DNA of 64,000 bases from Unio delphinus (taxonomy: Eukaryota; Mollusca; Bivalvia; Unionida; Unionidae). Under the pieces are notes generated by a model. It searched no databases, was not told where the DNA came from, and was given only the letters and a program-made list of their open reading frames with translations. The translations under genes and the position numbers were made by a program. The stretch spans positions 19,276,501 through 19,340,500 of the forward strand of contig JAQISU010000108.1 in assembly GCA_029339505.1 (NCBI GenBank). Reading direction: 5' to 3'. Shown piece by piece: positions 56,960 through 64,000 of the stretch. Position 1 is the first letter of the stretch. Each line of letters begins with the position of its first letter.

Positions 56960-57475
56960 CACACATGTAATATAATGCTATGAAAAAAGACACATTAAGA
57001 GAATGCTATTTAAAAGGATACGTGTAATATAATGCTATTCAAAAGTACACGTGTAATAGAATGCTATTTAAAAGTACAAGTGTAATATAATGCTATTTAA
57101 AAGTACACATGTAATAGGATGCTATTTAAAAGGATACGTGTAATTTAATGCTATTCAAAAGTACACGTGTAATAGAATGCTATTTAAAAGTACAAGTGTA
57201 ATATAATGCTATTTAAAAGTACACATGTAATAGGATGCTATTTAAAAGGATATGTGTAATATAATGCTATTCAAAAGTACACGTGTAATAGAATGCTATT
57301 TAAAAGTACACATGTAATAGAATGGTTTTTAAAAGTACACGTGTAATAGAATGCTATTTAAAAGTACACATGTAATAGAATGGTTTTTAAAAGTACACGT
57401 ATAATAGAATGCTATTTAAAAGTACACATGTAATAGAATGGTTTTTAAAAGGACACGTGTAAAAGAATGCTATTT
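56960..57475. repeat. ~29-bp minisatellite in the probable 3' UTR
   Basis: About seventeen copies of 'tacacgtgtaatagaatgctatttaaaag' with variants ('acatgtaatagg', 'gaatggtttt'). It lies about 100 bp after the TMEM272-like stop codon. Variants alternate in blocks, which implies higher-order duplication. Confidence 0.85.
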
Positions 57476-58521
57476 TAGAGGTTAAAATACCTGTGAAGGA
57501 AATTCTAATGCTCCAGTATGGTTTCTGTGCACTCGTTATTTAATATTGATGGCATCAGACGATAAGTAAATCAAAGTCAAATCATGGTTTAATGAAAGGA
57601 AAAACGATTAAAATGTAGGTACGGACGAATGTCTATAAAGATGTATTTTCCGATTGGACCAAAACGTAGATAAATAATATCAATGTGTACTTCCAGTTAG
57701 ACAAGCAAATAACGCTTTGTAGGTAAATGGTATCGATGTACAATTGCGTTGAGAAAGGTAACCGAAAAAAAATCAGTGTTTTGTATATAAGACTGCTGTT
57801 GTACATAAAGACATTGATATACTTTTCGATACTTATTATAAGCAGGTAACAATCAGGTAAAAGGAACTATAAAGTTCATAAATGAAAATATTTTTTTAAG
57901 TGTCTCTTACAATTTGGCAGGCTCACGTGTTTTTCTTTCGAGTCAAATATACCTGATAATCTCTAAATGTTGCCGAACAAATGCAGATTTATTATTTATG
58001 TTATTTTCATCACCAGTAAAAATGAGTATATTGAAAAGATGGAAATACATGGTCTTGCTAGCTTTCCGTATTATAAAATAATAATGTTATAATTCTTCTG
58101 ATAGCTTACATGTCCCATCCGTGTCTCACATGGTGGTTTCCGTAATTTAAAAAAAAATGTTTAACAAACCTTTTTGAAACCTATATACATGTCATTCTAA
58201 AAGTTTTGTTGTTCCATAGAACTAAACTTTAAATTTGGTTACCATATGTGATTGAATAGTCAACTAATTTAGTACACTTATGGGAGTAACAAGGGTAGTT
58301 GTCAGTTGACCTACCCTCCTCCTATACATTAACTTGTGAAGTACCCTGTAATTAATTGCGACCTTCATTAACGTTTGGATCGCCAAATATTCTGGGCTCT
58401 ACATGCATAATCCGTTTTGTCAATATTTACGCTAGCGAACATCGTGGTATATCCCAATGGTTATGATCGTACATAATTATTAATGAATATTCTTTGTGGC
58501 TGCATATTTTTGACGCTCATT

Positions 58522-58522
<1 letters not shown>
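57476..58522. other. No gene seen
   Basis: AT-rich, without convincing features. Confidence 0.45.

Positions 58523-58591
<69 letters not shown>
58523..58591. repeat. (GA)n microsatellite
   Basis: About 34 GA units. A (CA)n tract occurs at 59022-59051. Confidence 0.95.
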
Positions 58592-58593
<2 letters not shown>

Positions 58594-59024
58594 CATGTTA
58601 TATTGCGGTTGCAGAAACACTGTGTTTTATTCAAAATCAATTACAATTAGACTGTTGTATGTGTGCTTTGTGTTCACAGTAGTGAATTGTAAATAAACTT
58701 TGTCAGTCAAGATCGAGATACATTTTCTAAATTTTCTATGCTTGAGGGAATAATTATTTTTATAGCGAGTGCTCATTTTGTGAGTTACTAATTATGCTTG
58801 TCATGATGGCACATGTCGATATATGGCAAATTTACATTGGAGTCTAAAGCTTTAAGGGTAAAGCTCAATTTGTCTTTATTAGTGAAAATGTAACCGTTAA
58901 GCACAACGTTATAAGTACTATAAGGGGATACCATGGACTCAGATAGGACAGTATCGGTTGAGTGGAAACTAGATTTAAGCCACTCTCTTGGTTGTTTGGC
59001 TATGTGGGGTCTAATCACACACAA

Positions 59025-59055
<31 letters not shown>

Positions 59056-61830
59056 TATAGCGTACCATGATAATGTACGGGGTTGATAGGAAAATGCGAT
59101 GTTAAAAATGCCATGAGGATAATGAGATTGTGTTATAGGGTCTAATGAAATATTAATGGGATCTAATAGGTAATGCTAAAACATAATGTATTACGTGTCT
59201 ACTTGGAAACTCTTGCGGTAGTAGTCTTAGCAAAAGTGTCAAGCTTACTTTTTGGCTATCGAAGATAAAACGATTAACATGGCAGGGTTGTAACTGATGC
59301 TGGTCAAAATGGAAAAAAAAAATGATAAAAAAAGAACACAGATAAAGCGTTAACAAAACAAGTCGGTCTGCAAACTGCATCGGAAATTCAAAAGCTGGAT
59401 GGTTCGGTTTCTACAGAAGTTCAATAATTATATAGAATCAGATCAGTCAGATTATATCAGATATGGAGTGGTTTCAAATATTGTCCAGATGTACAAACAA
59501 CTGGTGTCAATAAAAGAGATCTTCATCTCTTGATTGAAAATATTTGTTTGATATGGCAGAAAAATATCATCGCTGGTAAAACAAAGACAGACATTGAATA
59601 TAACGTTTAAGCACCATTAAATAAACTTCTATTGCATGTAATGATTTCAGGATCTAGATCATAATAGAGTATTTTATAGAACAACAAATTGGAAAATGAG
59701 GCGAAATGCTAACAGAAGATATGGTAAATCTTATACTCGAAGAAATAAAGTCAGAACAGGATTATATTTGAACCAGAAAAGGAGCTATCATTATAGCAGC
59801 GAGGCACATGCGAGATGATAGAAACAAGAAACCTTCTAGCGGAGTGGGCCAGAAGTCAGAAGAAAATTGTACACAGAGTAGTATATAAAATGGGTGGGAA
59901 TATTTTATAGGGCACCGAGAAGGGGTCCGAAATCGCGATATGGAAGTAGGGTCAAAACCCAAATTTTACTACAAACAGTTTTGAACATATCAATTAGGAA
60001 CACGCCCTGACATCTGTTTGACAAAAAGTAACTATATCGTGATGTACGCTAATATACCTACAATATATAAACATTGACCTAAGGGCTGGATAAGATGGTC
60101 TGAAATTACAACTACAATATCACTGGTAGAGGCTCCCATTTGTAGGGAATGTAATTTGCAATTTTGTGAATCATTCGATACACATGGTAAAACCGCCTAA
60201 TGGTATTGATGTAGAAAGTCCTTCTTAAAGCGTGATCATTTTTTAGAGAATGTGTTCATCACATGGTTTTACTCCAGCTGTCTCAATGCGATGGAAGTTA
60301 TGCATCAAGGACGCATAAATACTTCATAGTTCGGAACATGAAAAAGAATATCCATTCCTTGAGGGATAGAAAACCCCACACATCAAACACCACCTGTCGA
60401 TGCTCTAAAACGCAAGGCCTTTAATCTTTCTTAACTATTAGTCCTTCATACATATAATTATTTGCTGCATACAATTGATATCAAGCAAATTCACCAAAGT
60501 AGAAATGGAAAATAAAATGTATAAGAACATGTAAAAATGTAAGGTTTCTTTGGCGTCCGTTATTCTACATTAAAAGCACATATTTGTATACCACGGTAAT
60601 CACCGTGCTTGCATTTTACTTTTTTGTGTTGGACCTGCCATTTGTTTCCCAAGATTAAAAGTTACGACGATGCAAAGGAAATGTTTTATAGATATATATA
60701 AGGCAAGATCAAAAAAAAAATCGATGGCAGTAAAATTTTAATGGGAATATTACTCTAATAATATGAAATGACTATATCACAATTCATTTCGTGTGCGGCA
60801 GAAACAAAATAAAGTTGTCAATGGTTTTCATATTAAAATTATTTTTGTTAAAAATGTTAAAATGTTTTATTTTGAAGTTTGCTTAAAATTCGGATACGTT
60901 TTTGGAGGGTATTATATACAACGTTAATCACGTTAATAAAATTAAATACTCAACTGCTCTTAGCACAATGCCGCTTTTGTTAGATGCAACTTGAAATAAA
61001 TGATTGCGCAGATACCAGTTACGAAGAATATTTACCACATTGGTTAGAAACAGTTGCAACCAATCTTGATTGTATCTCCTAATATTTCTGTCTAAAATCT
61101 TTTCAATTATTGGCTTTACTGGATCAAGTGCAGTAACGTATTCCAGTTTCATGAATTTCTTAAATCATGTTAACGTTCTCTCCTCAGTTTGCTACAAAAA
61201 GAAATTCTAACCCATATGAAGAACGATTGTATTACTAACATTATATAATAAGTTAATAAATTAAATTAAATGTCATTTGCAATGTTACACATTTTATGTT
61301 CAATTTGTATAACGATCCTCACTCAAACCGAGTGTCTTAATAGTGTACTCATGAACCATCATCTGTAGGATGTATCACCTCAGTGATATTATTATTTGTT
61401 AGTTGCATGAATTTATAAAGATGGGGATATGCTAAACCATCATTTGTATGGTATATTTATGTTCCGGAAAGATGGCCACTATCGCTTAACCGGATTGAAG
61501 TAACTCTTTCGTTTTTGTACTGGTTTTCATGATATATGTGCTAGTTGTCTCTCTTCGTCTACATTATTGTGTTTCATCATGCATTGGCTTTTCAGTTCAT
61601 ATGTGTTTCTTCGATCTCCTTGTTTTGGAAACGAGAAAATTTAAAAGAAAATTTCGCAGCTCTCTTGCTCCAATGTTACGATGTCCTTTGTTCTTGAATA
61701 AACCGCCATCGCGTGATCGCCAGTCAAACGTTTTATGTTATGATGGACCCACATTAATTGCTTTAAATGACCACTGCTTGGCTCTTCATACTACATTATG
61801 CTCAAGATCAAACGAACTGGGTCTACATTA
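58592..61830. other. No gene seen
   Basis: Apart from the CA tract I see no repeats or frames that I can support. The open frame at 61529-61831 (+) is Ser/Leu/Arg-rich and could be the eroded start of the LINE that follows, but nothing identifies it. Confidence 0.4.
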
Positions 61831-61989
61831 ATCATTGCTTAAATATAAGCGGAAGAGAAAAAAAAAGGAAAGTGTTTCAAACCTGGCCGGCATAGAACAG
61901 GAAGAAGAATTCCAGTTTTCTCCCTTTCGCCCTTTCCAGCTAAACAATTTAAAAATTCGACCGTTAAGTTATATAACCTGGTGCACATT

Positions 61990-64000
61990 CATCTTAAATC
62001 GTCAAGCATTGTGTCAACTAACAGAGAGATACCACTGTGTACTGCATTATTCAGTTCCCAGTCAGAAGGACAACCGGAAAAGCGCATATAAATAGCTACT
62101 TTTATCAACGAGCAGAATATCGACGTCTACTTCCTGACAGAAACATGGCTAAAAGCATCAGGCGCTGAGCCCAAGTGCGCGGATTTAACACCCAACGGTT
62201 ACTCCATCAAGCCGTTCCCCCGCCACTTTCGCGGAGATGGAATCGCTCTCACCACAAAGAATTTCATGATAAAATATCTCAAATACATCACGTCCTTCAA
62301 TTTCTGCTACCGATCGTTTGAACTTGGTCAAACAACAGTCACACTGGAACAATGGTCAGTCCATTTTTTCTGCCTCTACCGCCCTCCTCCTATTTAAGAA
62401 AAACAAGCTGACTGAATCTCTCTTTTTAGAGCAGTTTCTGAATCTCCTGGACTATGGGAATTCGAAAAGTGTCAACCTGATTATTCTTTGAGATTTCAAC
62501 TTTCACTTTAACTATCCTGGAAACTCATACACATAAAAAGCCCCAGATTCCATGCATTTTTTTCACCCTTAAACAGTCAGTTAACCAACCCACCCATAAG
62601 CATGGTCAAATTTTAGACTGGATTATTCATATACTATATGACGAATTTGCATCAGATCACCTCTGCATTATATGCCATCGGGACGTATCAGTCCCTAACC
62701 CTCCACCTTTATTTGCTACTAATAGAAACCTCTGTATGATAAATAGAACAAAACTAATGCATGACATCCGAGCACACCTACAAACGTCCTTACCTCCTAC
62801 AGCAGAACAACTCAATAGCTACCTGCGGTCATTGGTTGAAGAACATGCCACAGCCACAAAGTAGAGAGTATCAATTCAAAAGTGTTTTTCGTAGTATACC
62901 AGTGTTATGGACCAGTTTCATAAACAAAATTATGAAGACTCTAAGAAGAACGTCACAAACATAGTCCATTTTGCTAAATTATCCCACTACATTACAATGA
63001 TCACGGAGAGTTCCAGCTGCAAAAAGCTCTTCGAGATAACTAGCAAACTAATGTCCAGGAACAAATTTACACCACTTGCAACTACCTTCTCTCCAGTAGA
63101 CCGCCCGGACCTATTTGCACATTTCTTCCGTGACAAAATACAAACCATTTAAGATAAGCTTGAAAACACAGTTTAAATTGGCTCGTCGTCAACATGCAGT
63201 TATGATACAGAATTTCAACAACAACCATTAGGAGCGTTTGAACTGTCTCTATGGATATAGTACGAACAATCGTGATGATGAGTGCACCAAAGTCATGTGA
63301 GCTTGATCCAATTCTATCATCACTGCTGCTTCAGTGCTTAGACCCAAAATTGCTTTTTTCTAACTGATATTATTAATACCTTTTCCTCATCCGGGGAATT
63401 CTCATCATTTTTCAAAACTGGCATTGTAAAGCCTCTGCTGAATAAACTAACACTCGATCATAGCGAGTTAAAGAACTACCGCCCAGTTTCTAATCTCCCG
63501 TTCATATAAAAATCTTAGGAAAAAAAGTTGTTTTAACCCAACTTGTATCTCATCTGAATTCAATAAGTACTTTTTAGCAATGTACAATCTGCATATCGCC
63601 CTTGCCACAGTACATAAACTACTCTTGTGAAAGTAGTTAATGACATTCTCTCTTGTTTGGATGGCTGAAACATTACAGTACTCATCCGCTTTGATTTGTC
63701 TGCAGTATTTGACACAATAGACCATCATATATTACTTCACCGTCTCCAGCATGTATTGTGATTCACAATACAGCGTTACTGTGGTTCAAGTCTATGTTGT
63801 GGTGTTCCACAGGGACTGTTCTTGGACCTGTTCTATTCATTTTATACACTCAGCCGCTCTCAAGTGTCATAGATCATCACCCAGTGTCTTACCAATTGAA
63901 CGCTGGTGATACCCAAATATACAAGTCTAGCCCACCAACTGAAGTGAATGCTATCATCCAAGGAGTAGAGAGGCGCATTTCTGATGTGAAATCATGGATG
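61990..64000 (+). mobile_element. CR1/L2-like LINE, frameshifted, runs off the window
   Basis: The endonuclease part shows DVYFLTETWLKASGAEPKCA-like text at 62130, then TPNGYSIKPFPRHFRGDGIA (62190), and LLDYGNSKSVNLII followed by a changed GDFN box (L.DFNFHFNYPGNS) near 62490. Reverse transcriptase follows in broken frames: DHSELKNYRPVSNLPF (63460), a decayed PQG box near 63800, LFILYTQPLSS and DTQIYKSSPPTEVNAIIQGV near 63910. The catalytic Y-A-D-D is changed (N-A-G-D-T). The element must continue to the right. It is dead. Confidence 0.8.

Overview
The window looks like an animal nuclear genome, most likely a mollusc and probably a bivalve. That placement is inference. It rests on the low gene density, AT-rich composition, long GA/TA/ATT microsatellites, many minisatellites, tRNA-derived SINEs, CR1- and Jockey-like LINEs, a Ty3/Gypsy element and virus-like Maverick/Polinton DNA. 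Only two stretches look like ordinary host exons: an exon pair ending at 5276 (product not recognised) and a terminal exon at 56427-56860 encoding a TMEM272-like membrane protein.

Layout: 1-10.8 kb is host intergenic DNA with one terminal exon, two near-identical 464-bp MITEs and four repeat tracts. From 10.85 to 17.1 kb lies a decayed + strand protein gene of unknown family, cut by a minus-strand Gypsy LTR retrotransposon (11305-14978) that has itself lost reverse transcriptase, the integrase core and most of one LTR. From 17.3 to 17.8 kb there are two SINE copies and TA repeats.

The centrepiece is 18777-35164: a complete-ended, 16.4-kb Maverick/Polinton (adintovirus-like) element. It is flanked by a 6-bp target duplication (ACGCAA) and bounded by terminal inverted repeats of about 2.6 kb. 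All its genes read on the + strand: a BIR/IAP-like domain, an unknown ORF, the packaging ATPase, a basic protein, a protamine-like protein, a pX-like virion protein, a Pro-rich ORF, a DDE integrase with chromodomain, a short membrane-like ORF, the penton, a pVI-like protein, the double-jelly-roll major capsid protein, a Cys/His ORF and a protease stub. Together these would package, process and integrate a virion genome. Most are broken by stops or frameshifts, and no protein-primed DNA polymerase B is visible inside the element. Two virion genes remain fully open.

From 35.2 to 48 kb the DNA is a graveyard: a LINE fragment, a C-terminal relic of a Polinton-type PolB (39.2-39.5 kb), fragments of the same unknown gene family seen at 10.9 kb, SINEs and microsatellites. 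At 48.6-51.9 kb sits a second, much more decayed and internally deleted relative of the same Polinton. It keeps the protease that the first copy has lost. From 52 to 64 kb there is a microsatellite-cored palindrome, the TMEM272-like exon with a 29-bp repeat in its probable 3' UTR, and a CR1/L2-like LINE that runs off the right edge.
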